Shown: positions 53,624-62,122, numbered from the stretch's first letter. The stretch is 64,000 nt of DNA from Spirochaetota bacterium (GCA_029974015.1 JARKUF010000017.1:18845-82844); one strand, 5' to 3'. Made by a program: numbers and translations. Notes: generated by a model from the sequence alone, not told the origin.

Positions 53624-54205
53624 ATGCGGCGCGGCGGTAAAAGGGTTTTTGTTGAGACAATCATGGCGTTCTTTGCCATCGCCTGCGCCACTCCCGATGG
53701 GGGGGGTACGGTCTCGCGCATTGCCGGCGCCATCAATGGCGAACCGGTGGTTCCACGCCATGCCAACAGCATCGTCATAGGCGATTTTGACGATGCCACG
53801 GCAAGGAAGGACATAGCCGGTAAAACGGCCATGAAAGTCCGGGAGCTTGTCAACCGCGATGGGAGGCTCGCCGTGGTCCCTGCGGGAGGCGACCTTGAGC
53901 TCTTCGTGGCCCTGACCTCGTTCCAGGTCCAGGTCCTGGAATTTGGGCCCCGTGGAATCCCCGTAAAGAAGAGGATGCGGCTCACGGGTTCGTTAAAACT
54001 CCTTGACGCGGCAAGGAACACCATTATCTTCCGCAACAATGCAGTGCAGTCCTTCATTGAATATTCGGAGATTACCCCCCCCGTGACCCCTGAATACCTT
54101 GCCCTGGATTTGCTCGTCGAGAGGATGGCGGAGCGGATTAAAGCGCAGACTATCACGGGGTGGTACACGGAATACATGACGAAAGTGGAAAAAGGAAACA
54201 GGTAG
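53624..54205 (+). CDS. lptE: LptE-like LPS-assembly lipoprotein
   Basis: 193 residues with a short lipoprotein signal ending AIAC (VETIMAFFAIACATP), then an alpha/beta domain with VVPRHANSIVIGDFDDATAR, RLAVVPAGGDLELFVALTSF, KKRMRLTGSLKLLDAARNTI and the C-terminal helix LALDLLVERMAERIKAQT. Domain size and strand pattern fit LptE, the partner of LptD in outer-membrane LPS insertion. The strongest evidence is context: it lies directly before holA, as lptE does in many proteobacteria. LptD is not in the window. The identification is tentative because LptE sequences diverge. Confidence 0.6.
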   Translation: MRRGGKRVFVETIMAFFAIACATPDGGGTVSRIAGAINGEPVVPRHANSIVIGDFDDATARKDIAGKTAMKVRELVNRDGRLAVVPAGGDLELFVALTSFQVQVLEFGPRGIPVKKRMRLTGSLKLLDAARNTIIFRNNAVQSFIEYSEITPPVTPEYLALDLLVERMAERIKAQTITGWYTEYMTKVEKGNR

Positions 54206-55249
54206 ATGGCCGCGCTCCAACAGATAAACGCGAAGGACTTCGCGCGGGGGCTCGGGAAGGGGCCTCTTCGCCGGGTCTACCTCTTTTTAGGGGAGGAGGA
54301 AAGGCTCAAGGAGAAGATGATAGAGAGCATGGCCGGGCTCCTCGAGAAAGGCACAGGGCCGGGTTCCGTCTCCGTGGCCCGTTTCCATGCCGAAAATAAT
54401 GAGCTCGACGAGGCCCTCGGGTTCGCCCTGATGCAATCCATGTTCACCCCGAAGAAACTCGCCATTGTGTACGGCGTGGAAGCGGTCCAGGCGACAAAGC
54501 AAAACAAATCACTCTTTGAGGAACTGGTGACGGGACTCCCGGACTCGACGACCCTGGTCCTCGTTTCTTCCCAGAACAGTGTTCCCAAAACCGTCCCTGT
54601 CGGCGGCGACATGGCGGCAGTGAAATTCTGGCGTTATTTCGAAAGAGATATGGCCGCGTATGTGCGGGACACAATAAGAAAATACGGCATGACAATTGAC
54701 GAAGGGGCCGTGATGCTCCTCATGAAGCTCCTGGGGCGGGACCTCGGGAAGATAGACGAGGCCCTGGAGCGTCTGAAGTTTTCCGGCCATAGTCATATTA
54801 CTCCGGGACTGGTCTCGCTTTTCATCACCGACGATCGCGAGGCCTCGATCTTCGAGTTTTTGGACGCGCTTTTCAGGAAATCTCCCGGCGCTTTTAACCT
54901 GCTGAAATCGCTTCTGGACGACGGGGTCCACGAGCTTGTGGTCCTCACCATGGTAAACCGCCAGTGCGAGTCCTTGGACGCGTTCCATCGACGTCTCGCC
55001 GAAGGCGCCGGGGCCGACGCTGCCATGGAGGGATTGGGCGTACAGGAGAGAAACCGCCAGGCCTTTCTGGACTACGCGGGAAAGTTCGGCCCTGCTGATG
55101 TCCGCCGGGCTTTTTCTGCGCTGTACGAGGCGGAGGACCGGCTAAAGGGGGGCCCACGCTCGAAGAGCATCATTGCCAATCCCCTGTTCGCCTTAGTATC
55201 GAAGATGGTATTTCCGCCGGGAAAGGAACTGGAGGCGGCGTTTCTGTAG
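54206..55249 (+). CDS. holA: DNA polymerase III subunit delta
   Basis: Clamp-loader subunit that opens the beta sliding clamp. 347 residues: RRVYLFLGEEERLKEKMIE (degenerate AAA+ start), VARFHAENNELDEALGFALM, KKLAIVYGVEAVQATKQN, FWRYFERDMAAYVRDTIRKY, then the lid region LLMKLLGRDLGKIDEALERL and the C-terminal helical collar DVRRAFSALYEAEDRLKGG. It starts immediately after the TAG of the LptE-like gene. The family is weakly conserved at residue level, so length, context and the overall motif order carry the call. Confidence 0.9.
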   Translation: MAALQQINAKDFARGLGKGPLRRVYLFLGEEERLKEKMIESMAGLLEKGTGPGSVSVARFHAENNELDEALGFALMQSMFTPKKLAIVYGVEAVQATKQNKSLFEELVTGLPDSTTLVLVSSQNSVPKTVPVGGDMAAVKFWRYFERDMAAYVRDTIRKYGMTIDEGAVMLLMKLLGRDLGKIDEALERLKFSGHSHITPGLVSLFITDDREASIFEFLDALFRKSPGAFNLLKSLLDDGVHELVVLTMVNRQCESLDAFHRRLAEGAGADAAMEGLGVQERNRQAFLDYAGKFGPADVRRAFSALYEAEDRLKGGPRSKSIIANPLFALVSKMVFPPGKELEAAFL

Positions 55250-55316
55250 CGGTTTCGTACAAAGGAGGGTTGGAGGCCCTGAGGTCCCTGGCCTATTCTA
55301 AAAAGCGAGGTGGGAT

Positions 55317-55904
55317 ATGCTGGTGGCGTGCGTGTCGGGGAGTCCCAGGAAGGGTGAAAATTCCGAAAGGATCGTTGAGAAGGCCAGGGGATTTTTTACA
55401 GAAAACGGTTTTACATGTGAAACCATCCTGCTCAGCGGTACTACAATCACTCCCTGCATCAACTGCAATTACTGCAAAACCAAACACCGGTGCGGTCAGG
55501 ACGAGGAGGCCAACAGGGTAAATGACATACTGTCCGGGGCCGACGGGATCCTCCTCGTGTCTCCGGTGTATTTCGGCGGGATTTCCGGGCAGCTTAAATG
55601 CCTCATGGACAAGACTCTGCCGCTTCGGAGAGACGGTATGCGGCTTAAAGGGAAGATAGGCGCCGCCATAGCCGTGGGAAATTCCCGCAACGGCGGCCAG
55701 GAGCTTGCCGTGAAAGACGCCCATGCATGGATGCTCATCCACGGCATGGTGATTGTGGGGGACAACAGCCATTTTGGAGGGACGGTCCGGAACCCCTTCG
55801 AGGAAGATGGCCCCGGCGGGGAGACCGTGAAAGGCACCCTGGAGGCAATGAAGTCCCTGCTCCTTCGCGTTGGGCCATCAGGAAAGGTCACCCGGGATGA
55901 ATGA
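55317..55904 (+). CDS. Flavodoxin-fold oxidoreductase with a 4Fe-4S-type Cys cluster (iron-sulfur flavoprotein-like)
   Basis: 195 residues. FMN-binding N-terminus VACVSGSPRKGENSERIV; then the compact cysteine motif PCINCNYCKTKHRC (C-x2-C-x2-C-x5-C), which matches the cluster-binding motif of iron-sulfur flavoproteins (Isf) of anaerobes; and the flavin-contact stretch GILLVSPVYFGGISGQLKCLMDK. Without the cysteines it would be called an NADPH-dependent FMN reductase. Isf proteins typically reduce oxygen, peroxide or act in electron transfer. It follows holA by about 67 bases and may be in the same transcript. Confidence 0.85.
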   Translation: MLVACVSGSPRKGENSERIVEKARGFFTENGFTCETILLSGTTITPCINCNYCKTKHRCGQDEEANRVNDILSGADGILLVSPVYFGGISGQLKCLMDKTLPLRRDGMRLKGKIGAAIAVGNSRNGGQELAVKDAHAWMLIHGMVIVGDNSHFGGTVRNPFEEDGPGGETVKGTLEAMKSLLLRVGPSGKVTRDE

Positions 55905-55931
55905 ACGAAGCGCCGATGACAGGGGAGGAGC

Positions 55932-56450
55932 ATGGACATGCTGAGCCGGAAGGTGGAGCGTCGTGAAATTGGGAGAGGGGAATACGGCCTTTTTGCCCGA
56001 GAGCCCATTTCGAAGGGCGAGTTCGTTTGGAGGGAAAACGAGGGCGCTGATTGCGTCTGCATGGACCTCTCGGTGAAGGAAGCCCTGGCACTTCCGGAGG
56101 ACCGGAAGAAGATATTCCTCCATTTCTGCTACCAGGTGGACGACGATATACTTTCGGGACATCTGACCATGGAGGACATAATGAAAGACGAAGCGTTTTT
56201 CATGAACCATTCCTGCGACCCCACGGTCTGGTATGAAGGGGAGGACCTGGTGGCCAGGCGCGATATCGCCCCCGGCGATGAGATCACCTACGATTACGGC
56301 ACGGATTTCAGCGCCTTCGACCGGGGTTTCAGGTGCCGCTGCGGCTCACCCCTGTGCCGGGGCGTCCTTCGTAAGGACGACTGGAAGCTCCTGAAAGACG
56401 TGTACGGCCCGGAACACCTCATCGGATACTTACGGAGAAAAACCTTATGA
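55932..56450 (+). CDS. SET-domain protein (lysine methyltransferase fold)
   Basis: 172 residues: a SET domain with GRGEYGLFAREPISKGEFV at the start, FFMNHSCDPTVWYEGEDLVA (the N-H-S-C-x-P SAM/pseudoknot motif), PGDEITYDYGTDF (catalytic Tyr region) and a post-SET cysteine cluster FRCRCGSPLCRG. SET methylases are eukaryote-associated but also occur in bacteria, where targets include histone-like or secreted proteins. It is coupled to the next gene by ATGA. The target is unknown; self-targeting (for example a ribosomal or DNA-binding protein) is likelier than host-directed use in the absence of secretion genes. Confidence 0.9.
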   Translation: MDMLSRKVERREIGRGEYGLFAREPISKGEFVWRENEGADCVCMDLSVKEALALPEDRKKIFLHFCYQVDDDILSGHLTMEDIMKDEAFFMNHSCDPTVWYEGEDLVARRDIAPGDEITYDYGTDFSAFDRGFRCRCGSPLCRGVLRKDDWKLLKDVYGPEHLIGYLRRKTL

Positions 56451-56752
56451 AACGGATACATCTGGTGATTGGCGGGATTGTTCTTTTCGCGGCCCTCCTC
56501 GGGTATATCGCGGTGAGGCTCGCCATGCGGGACGCAGCAAGTACGGCGGATTTCGTGTTTAAGGTGTTCGGCTCCTTTATGGCTCTCCTCATCGCGTCGG
56601 TCGGCCCCTTCGGCATGATCGGCGTGGCATTGGTCCAAAGGAAGAAACTGAAGTTCAGCACCTTCGCCATTTTCCTCTCCGCGGGGCTCGTGTCTTTTCT
56701 GCTGGTGGTGTACGTACTCAACGAACTTGAAGTGTTCGCGCTTTTTAGATAA
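56447..56752 (+). CDS. Small membrane protein of unknown function
   Basis: 101 residues with three hydrophobic segments: HLVIGGIVLFAALLGYIAVRL (about 4-24), GSFMALLIASVGPFGMIGVAL (about 43-63) and FAIFLSAGLVSFLLVVYVL (about 73-92). Its ATG overlaps the stop of the SET gene. No recognisable family. It may be functionally tied to its partner, but nothing in the sequence says how. Confidence 0.7.
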   Translation: MKRIHLVIGGIVLFAALLGYIAVRLAMRDAASTADFVFKVFGSFMALLIASVGPFGMIGVALVQRKKLKFSTFAIFLSAGLVSFLLVVYVLNELEVFALFR

Positions 56753-56887
56753 CAGGGCGCCATGCCGGAGACGTAATTTCTTTAGGGAAGCGTCCAAGAT
56801 ACGCCCGAGAGGCTCCTCGATTCATTCCTCCTTGACATTTCAGGGTAAAACAGGTATATTTATAAGGAATTCCGTTTTTGTCTTGGA

Positions 56888-57001
56888 GAAACATTTAGTA
56901 TGTTTTCCCGGCCGCCTTCGTCAGGCGGGAAAACCGAAGTACTTAGTATGCCAGTAGTTACATTTTATGGGAACATCAAAATTTAATTTTCAGGGGTCCC
57001 C
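56888..57001 (+). repeat. Dispersed palindromic element, copy 11 (H1 then H2)
   Basis: TTTAGTATGTTTTCCCGGCC with partner GGCGGGAAAACCGAAGTACTTA (imperfect H1, 56894-56946), then ATGCCAGTAGTTACATTTTA and H2 GGGAACATCAAAATTT / AATTTTCAGGGGTCCC (56969-57000). It ends about 40 bases before the DUF697/SHOCT gene start. Confidence 0.75.
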
Positions 57002-57042
57002 ATAATTTTTAAGTCTCCATAAAAATGAAAGAGAGGAGCGCC

Positions 57043-57618
57043 ATGGAACAGCAAAGGCCCGAAAATCCGGTCGTCGATAAGATAATCACCAACCATGTGA
57101 TATACAGCATGACGGCGGGGGCGATCCCGCTGCCCCTGGTGGACATCACCGCCGTGGCAGTAATACAGTTAGACATGATAAAACAACTGGCAAACCACTA
57201 CGAAGCTCCGTACGACCAGGATTCCGGAAAGTCCCTGATATCGTCCCTGGCGGGCGCAACCCTGGCCCGCATGGGGGCCAGCGCCGTGAAAGCGATCCCC
57301 GGGGTGGGGACCGCACTGGGCATCAGCACCCAGATAGCGCTTTCCGGGGCCTCGACCTATGCGCTGGGCAAGATATTCGACGCCCACTTCGCCCGGCGCG
57401 GATCTATCTTCGATCTGAACGTGGACGATGTGAAGGCTAAGTACGAAGACCTACTCGATAAAGGCAAGGACGTTGTGAAGGGCCTGAAAAAGGAGAAGAA
57501 GGGAGAAGATATTCCCGCGACCATCGCGAAGCTTAAGGAACTGAGGGATTCCGGCGCCATTTCAATGGAGGAGTTCGAGACGACGAAAAAGAAGCTCCTG
57601 GAAAAGATGGCGGGGTGA
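57043..57618 (+). CDS. YcjF/DUF697-like protein with a C-terminal SHOCT motif
   Basis: 191 residues from ATG 57043 (GAGAGGAG upstream). An N-terminal helical membrane-associated domain of DUF697/YcjF type: HVIYSMTAGAIPLPLVDITA, VAVIQLDMIKQLANHY, SLAGATLARMGASAVKAIPG and STQIALSGASTYALGKIFDA. A charged linker leads to a SHOCT motif (TIAKLKELRDSGAISMEEFE then KLLEKM). SHOCT tails are thought to mediate oligomerisation or membrane contacts. Cellular role unknown; YcjF-like proteins relate to stress or GTPase partners. Confidence 0.85.
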   Translation: MEQQRPENPVVDKIITNHVIYSMTAGAIPLPLVDITAVAVIQLDMIKQLANHYEAPYDQDSGKSLISSLAGATLARMGASAVKAIPGVGTALGISTQIALSGASTYALGKIFDAHFARRGSIFDLNVDDVKAKYEDLLDKGKDVVKGLKKEKKGEDIPATIAKLKELRDSGAISMEEFETTKKKLLEKMAG

Positions 57619-57622
57619 GCCG

Positions 57623-57949
57623 CTAAATCATCTTTTCCTCGGAATCCTTGATATTGAAGAAATCGATCATATCGGCGTGTTCAAAGGTACTGCGTATGTT
57701 CTCATTGATGCCAACCACCGAGAAGAGGACCTTGTTTTTGATAGTGTACTGGCGAATAACGATGAGCGATCCCATCCCCTGGGAATCTATATAATCCACT
57801 TCCTTGAGGTTCAGGATGAGCCTCCGGGCCTTGAATTTGTCCACTTCCTTGATGACCTTCTTGTCGAAGTCGATGCCGCTCAGGGACGATATGTCTCCCC
57901 TGACATCGATGATGAGCGTGTTTTCCGATTTTCTGGTCGAAATGTCCAT
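57623..57949 (-). CDS. STAS-domain anti-sigma factor antagonist
   Basis: 108 residues from ATG 57949; a longer frame to 58108 includes unrelated residues. One STAS domain: TLIIDVRGDISSLSGIDFDK, RRLILNLKEVDYIDSQGMGS (phosphorylatable Ser after Asp) and KVLFSVVGINENIRSTFEHA. Such proteins bind anti-sigma factors when unphosphorylated. No SpoIIAB-like kinase or phosphatase is nearby, so its partner is elsewhere. The 306 bases to its right contain a worn repeat and no gene. Confidence 0.92.
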   Translation of the reverse strand: MDISTRKSENTLIIDVRGDISSLSGIDFDKKVIKEVDKFKARRLILNLKEVDYIDSQGMGSLIVIRQYTIKNKVLFSVVGINENIRSTFEHADMIDFFNIKDSEEKMI

Positions 57950-58180
57950 ATTCAAATCCTCTGCCTTCCGTGTTGTCCCAAAAAATATTACTGACAGTTC
58001 AATTCCTCGTTCGATAAAGGCGGGCGAGAAAATATAGTTTTTATAACTGCCTCGATTTTTTAAATTGTATCCTCCTGTATATTTGCGAATTTCCCCGTGA
58101 AATTTCAAGTATAATTTTCACTATTTAAATAGCTATTCGTGAATCACGTATTTAGTGATTGAAGTCAATATTTAGGATCC

Positions 58181-58220
58181 CGGGTTACCCAGCCAGCCTT
58201 CGGTGGACGGACAACCCCGA
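58181..58220. repeat. Dispersed palindromic element, worn copy 12 (H1 only)
   Basis: GGGTTACCCAGCCAGCC / GGTGGACGGACAACCCC around TTC, several mismatches. It lies between the SEC-C and STAS genes. Confidence 0.5.
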
Positions 58221-58255
58221 GCTTTGTAATTAACCGGGGTAATACGGCCCAGAGT

Positions 58256-58978
58256 TTATTGGATTTTCATACAGCAGTTTTTATATTTCATTCCGCTTCC
58301 GCAGGGGCAGGGGTCGTTTCTCCCCGTGTCCGGTATTTTTCCCTGGTTAATCAGCTCCAGAGCGTCCTTCCGGATAGCGTTGACCTTCGATGTGAGGGTT
58401 ATGAGGATAGACACGGCCAAAACGAGGTCGTCTTTTGTTATATCGTCCCCTTTCAATTTTCCCGAAAGGGCCACCGCGTAGTTGAAAAGCGAGGCCGTTG
58501 ACGGTTCGAAAGTCCTGTCAATGTATTCCTCCATCCCCCGGGGGGAACTCATGGGGACATTGAACCGCTTGACCATTCCCTTGAGGACTGCGACGAGCCA
58601 TGTTACGCAAAGCTTTTTCGCGTCTTCTTCGCGCCCGTGAAGGACCAGAAGAGCGTCAGCAAGGTCGGAGAGCTTTTTTGCGGTCCTCTCGTTCTTCTTT
58701 TCTTTTTCAATGTCTTCCACAAGGGCGATGACGGATTGGTAAAAGGCGGTGTAAATCCGTGCGGGTCCTTTCGCGTCCTCCCTCGTTTCGAGGCCGTAGC
58801 GCAGGTTTAGCTCGCCAATTTTCACCGCCAGGTTGTATTTCCCCTCGGGATCGTGGAACATGTAAAGGATGGAGAGCGTCTCCTCCAACAGGTCCAGGGA
58901 AAGCTCCATCCTGCTGAAGGCGTCGGCGAACCGCTGGAGCAGGTGGGGATGAAGGGGGCCGGTAAATTCTTCAGACAT
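58256..58978 (-). CDS. Protein with a C-terminal SEC-C zinc motif
   Basis: 240 residues; mostly helical, with the C-terminus NDPCPCGSGMKYKNCC, the SEC-C metal-binding motif first seen in SecA (C-x-C-x8-C-C type). The rest (FADAFSRMELSLDLLEETLS, LVLHGREEDAKKLCVTWLVA) has no recognised domain. It overlaps the 3' end of lysS by eight bases and is the second gene of that operon. SEC-C tails bind zinc and proteins; a link to translation is plausible only by position. Confidence 0.82.
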   Translation of the reverse strand: MSEEFTGPLHPHLLQRFADAFSRMELSLDLLEETLSILYMFHDPEGKYNLAVKIGELNLRYGLETREDAKGPARIYTAFYQSVIALVEDIEKEKKNERTAKKLSDLADALLVLHGREEDAKKLCVTWLVAVLKGMVKRFNVPMSSPRGMEEYIDRTFEPSTASLFNYAVALSGKLKGDDITKDDLVLAVSILITLTSKVNAIRKDALELINQGKIPDTGRNDPCPCGSGMKYKNCCMKIQ

Positions 58979-60470
58979 GGCCGCCGGAGCTCTCTGGCCG
59001 CAGGAGCGGGAAAAGGATCGTGTCTTTAATTGAGGCGGTGTTCACGAAGAGCATCACGACCCGGTCGATACCGATGCCCATGCCCCCTGCCGGGGGCATG
59101 CCGTATTCAAGGGCCGCTATGTAATCGTAGTCCATCATCTGGGCTTCCTCATCGCCGGCCTCACGCATTTTCACCTGCTCCTCGAAGCGCCGCCTCTGGT
59201 CGATGGGGTCGTTGAGCTCCGAGAAGGCGTTGCCGATTTCGCGCCCGGCGATGTACGGCTCAAAGCGCTCAACGAACTCGAGATTGTCGTCACGTGACTT
59301 CGCCAGGGGCGAAAGCTCCGTGGGGTAGTCCATGACGAAGGTGGGCTGAATGAGGTTTTTCTCCACCCGCTCCTCGAATACGAATTCGGCCACGCGCCAC
59401 TTTGAAAGCTTGCCGTCTATTTTGATGCCGATGCTCCGGGCCGCTTCACGCGCTTCGTCACCGGACGATAGGGTAGTGAAATCCAGGCCGGTGTATTTTT
59501 TAATCGCGTCGAGATAAGTAATCCTCGTCCATGGGGGCGTGAGGTCAATTTTTTCGTCCAGATAATCGATCACGGTGTCCCCCAGGAGCTTTCGGGCGAG
59601 GGAGGATATCATGTCCTCGCAGATTTCCATCATCACATTGTAGTCGGCATAGGCTTCGTAGAGCTCCAGCATGGTGAACTCGGGATTGTGCCTGGTTGAT
59701 ATTCCCTCATTGCGGAAGTTACGGTTGAGCTCGAATACTTTTTCAAAGCCACCCACGAGGAGGCGCTTCAGGTAGAGCTCCGGCGCGATGCGGAGATAGA
59801 GCTTCATGTCCAGGGCATTGTGATGGGTGATAAAGGGGCGCGCGGCGGCCCCTCCCGGTATCGCCTGCATCATGGGGGTCTCCACCTCAATGTAGCCCCT
59901 TGAGGAGAGGTACTCCCGGATGCCGGTGATGACCCGGCTTCGGAGGATGAAGTCCTTCCGAGTTTTAGGGGTGACGATGAGGTCCACGTATCTCTGGCGG
60001 TACCGGAGCTCCCGGTCCGCGAACTCGTCGAAGAGCTGGCCGTCCTTTTCCTTCACCGTGGGAAGGGGCCTGATACACTTTGCCAGGAGGGTGAAGTCCG
60101 CCACTTCTATGGTTATCTCCCCGGTCTTCGTGCGGAACGTTTTTCCGGAGACGCCGATGATATCTCCAAGGTCCAGGGACTTGAAGATTTCGTACTTGTC
60201 CGGGCCAAGGGCGTCCTGCTTGAAGTAAAGCTGGATGGTTCCTGTAATGTCCTCAATGTGGGTGAAGGAGGCCTTCCCCATCATCCGCCGGGAACGGATG
60301 CGTCCCGCTGCGCTGGCGGATACAGGTTTTTCATCGCTGTGTTTCGCAATGATGTCGGCGGTGTGGCTGTCCCTGGGAAATCGGATGGGATAGGGGTTTA
60401 TATTCTTGGCCCGCAGATGCTCCACCTTTTCGATGCGCTGGCGCATTATGTCATTGAATTCTTCGCTCAT
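58971..60470 (-). CDS. lysS: Lysine--tRNA ligase (class II)
   Basis: 499 residues: OB-fold N-terminal domain (HTADIIAKHSDEKPVSASAA, GKASFTHIEDITGTIQLYFK), then the class II catalytic core with motif 1 (VITGIREYLSSRGYIEVETP), motif 2 (FRNEGISTRHNPEFTMLELY) and motif 3 (GMGIGIDRVVMLFVNTASIK). It charges tRNA-Lys. The ATG at 60470 is the natural start (MSEEFNDIMRQRIEKVE). It heads a two-gene operon with the SEC-C protein. Behind it to the right lie two copies of the dispersed repeat. Confidence 0.97.
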   Translation of the reverse strand: MSEEFNDIMRQRIEKVEHLRAKNINPYPIRFPRDSHTADIIAKHSDEKPVSASAAGRIRSRRMMGKASFTHIEDITGTIQLYFKQDALGPDKYEIFKSLDLGDIIGVSGKTFRTKTGEITIEVADFTLLAKCIRPLPTVKEKDGQLFDEFADRELRYRQRYVDLIVTPKTRKDFILRSRVITGIREYLSSRGYIEVETPMMQAIPGGAAARPFITHHNALDMKLYLRIAPELYLKRLLVGGFEKVFELNRNFRNEGISTRHNPEFTMLELYEAYADYNVMMEICEDMISSLARKLLGDTVIDYLDEKIDLTPPWTRITYLDAIKKYTGLDFTTLSSGDEAREAARSIGIKIDGKLSKWRVAEFVFEERVEKNLIQPTFVMDYPTELSPLAKSRDDNLEFVERFEPYIAGREIGNAFSELNDPIDQRRRFEEQVKMREAGDEEAQMMDYDYIAALEYGMPPAGGMGIGIDRVVMLFVNTASIKDTILFPLLRPESSGGHV

Positions 60471-60499
60471 GGGCAGGGAACTCCTTGGTTATAAGTAAT

Positions 60500-60580
60500 A
60501 AGGCAACCTATAATACTCAGGCTTTCCCGCCAGCCGAAGGCGGGCGAAAAAGTCTGAGTCCTGAGTATGCCAGTAGTTAC
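60500..60580 (+). repeat. Dispersed palindromic element, copy 13 (H1 only)
   Basis: GGCAACCTATAATACTCAGG, H1 CTTTCCCGCCAGCC / GGCGGGCGAAAAAG, then GAGTCCTGAGTATGCCAGTA. It is tandem with the next copy. The rest of the 60471-60892 gap shows no gene. Confidence 0.75.
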
Positions 60581-60701
60581 ATGCAATCTCTAATAATTAG
60601 GCTTTCCCGCCCGCCTTCGGCTGGCGGGAAAACCTAAGTCCTGAGTTTGCCGGTAGTTACAATTTATGGGAACCTCAAAAATTTAATTTTTAGAGGCTCC
60701 C
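60581..60701 (+). repeat. Dispersed palindromic element, copy 14 (H1 then H2, reference copy)
   Basis: Left end GCAATCTCTAATAATTAGG, H1 CTTTCCCGCCCGCC / GGCTGGCGGGAAAA around TTC, CCTAAGTCCTGAGTTTGCCG, GTAGTTACAATTTA, and H2 GGGAACCTCAAAAATTT / AATTTTTAGAGGCTCCC (60668-60701). This copy shows all parts in good condition and was used to define the family. Confidence 0.85.
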
Positions 60702-60892
60702 TTAAATTATTTCCTGGCCCGTGGAGTATCATTTTCGAGCATTGATATGTGTCAAACTAATTTTGCCCGCGGGCCGGGGCCCGGCGTTACTGCGTTTTTT
60801 AAAGGTTAATGGTTTGACGTATTTTCCGTCGGCGGTGAAGCTTCAACGCGGTTGAGCGCGGGAAAACCGCATACCGAGATTAAACGGGGTAA

Positions 60893-62035
60893 ATGCAAAT
60901 GAGCTACACCTTTGAAATGGGCCCCATTCGGCCCCCCAGCGAGGCGATGAGCATACTTCTCCGGGTGACGCGGAACTGCCCCTGGAACAAATGCGCTTTC
61001 TGCCACACCTACCGCGACGAGACTTTCTCCCGTAGGACCGTGGAAGAAGTTAAGGGCGATATCGACTCCATGCGCGCCATAGCGGAGAGGCTCTCGGGGG
61101 CCCTGGAAGGGCGTGGGCCCTCCATGCCGACGGAGCGGGACGTGATTCATCGCGCCATGGGCCTCGACGACACGCCGATGGAATACTACCGTCAGGTCCT
61201 CTTCTGGATATATCATGGCATGAAATCGGCGTTCCTTCAGGACGCGAACTCTCCGGTGATTCCCGCAGGGGAGCTCGCCGATATCATCCGCCATTTAAAG
61301 AAGGCCTTTCCCTCCCTGGAGCGTATCACTTCCTATGCCCGGGCGAAGACCATCAGCAGAAAAAGCCTTGAGGACATGGTCCTTCTCCGTGAGGCGGGCC
61401 TTACGCGCCTCCACTTCGGGATGGAATCGGGCTGTGATGATGTCCTTGAGTTCGTTAAGAAGGGCGTCAAATCGGAGGAACAGATTGACGCGGGGCGAAA
61501 GGCAATGGAGGCGGGCTTCGACCTCTCCGAATACTATATGCCGGGCCTGGGAGGCGCGGCCCTCTGGGAGAAAAGCGCCCGGGAAACGGCGAGGGTGATA
61601 AACGCTGTTAACCCCACCTTCGTGCGGATACGGAGTACGGTGCCGCTTCCGGGGACCCCTCTGGGAGAGGCCATGGCCCGGGGGGAGTGGGAGCCTCTCA
61701 CCGAGGAAGGGAAGGTCCGGGAACTCCGCCTCTTCATCTCGGAGTTGGGGGGAATCACGAGCCGGGTTGTGAGCGACCACATAATGAACCTCCTGGAGGA
61801 GGTGGAGGGGACGCTTCCCGACGACAAACCGAGGATGCTCCACGCCATAGACCGCTTCCTCGCCATGGAAGAGGAAGACCGTGAGCAGTTCATAATAGGC
61901 CGGAGGCTCGGCTATTTCAGGGCCGTGGACGATTACCGCCCCGGAGGCGAGCTCAGGGCCCTCCGGGAAAGGCTCATCGCGGAGTTCGGCTCTGTGGAGG
62001 CCGGTATCCTGGAAATTCTGAAGAATTATATCTGA
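60893..62035 (+). CDS. Radical SAM enzyme with CX4CX2C cluster motif
   Basis: 380 residues. The radical-SAM barrel starts with VTRNCPWNKCAFCHTYRDE: the cysteines are spaced C-x4-C-x2-C, not the common C-x3-C-x2-C. LHFGMESGCDDVLEFVKKG (SAM contact, about 175-193) and YYMPGLGGAALWEKSARETA follow, typical of this fold. A helical C-terminal part ends in LREERLIAEFG-type helices. No B12-binding domain is present. The reaction is unknown. The start ATG 60893 has an alternative two codons later (60899). Confidence 0.88.
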   Translation: MQMSYTFEMGPIRPPSEAMSILLRVTRNCPWNKCAFCHTYRDETFSRRTVEEVKGDIDSMRAIAERLSGALEGRGPSMPTERDVIHRAMGLDDTPMEYYRQVLFWIYHGMKSAFLQDANSPVIPAGELADIIRHLKKAFPSLERITSYARAKTISRKSLEDMVLLREAGLTRLHFGMESGCDDVLEFVKKGVKSEEQIDAGRKAMEAGFDLSEYYMPGLGGAALWEKSARETARVINAVNPTFVRIRSTVPLPGTPLGEAMARGEWEPLTEEGKVRELRLFISELGGITSRVVSDHIMNLLEEVEGTLPDDKPRMLHAIDRFLAMEEEDREQFIIGRRLGYFRAVDDYRPGGELRALRERLIAEFGSVEAGILEILKNYI

Positions 62036-62122
62036 GGGCGGACTTTGACGGAGCGGAGGATGTAAACAAGGGCCGCCCGTTGAAGGCGAAAATCTGCTTT
62101 CAGACGACAGGGAGGAGATGCG

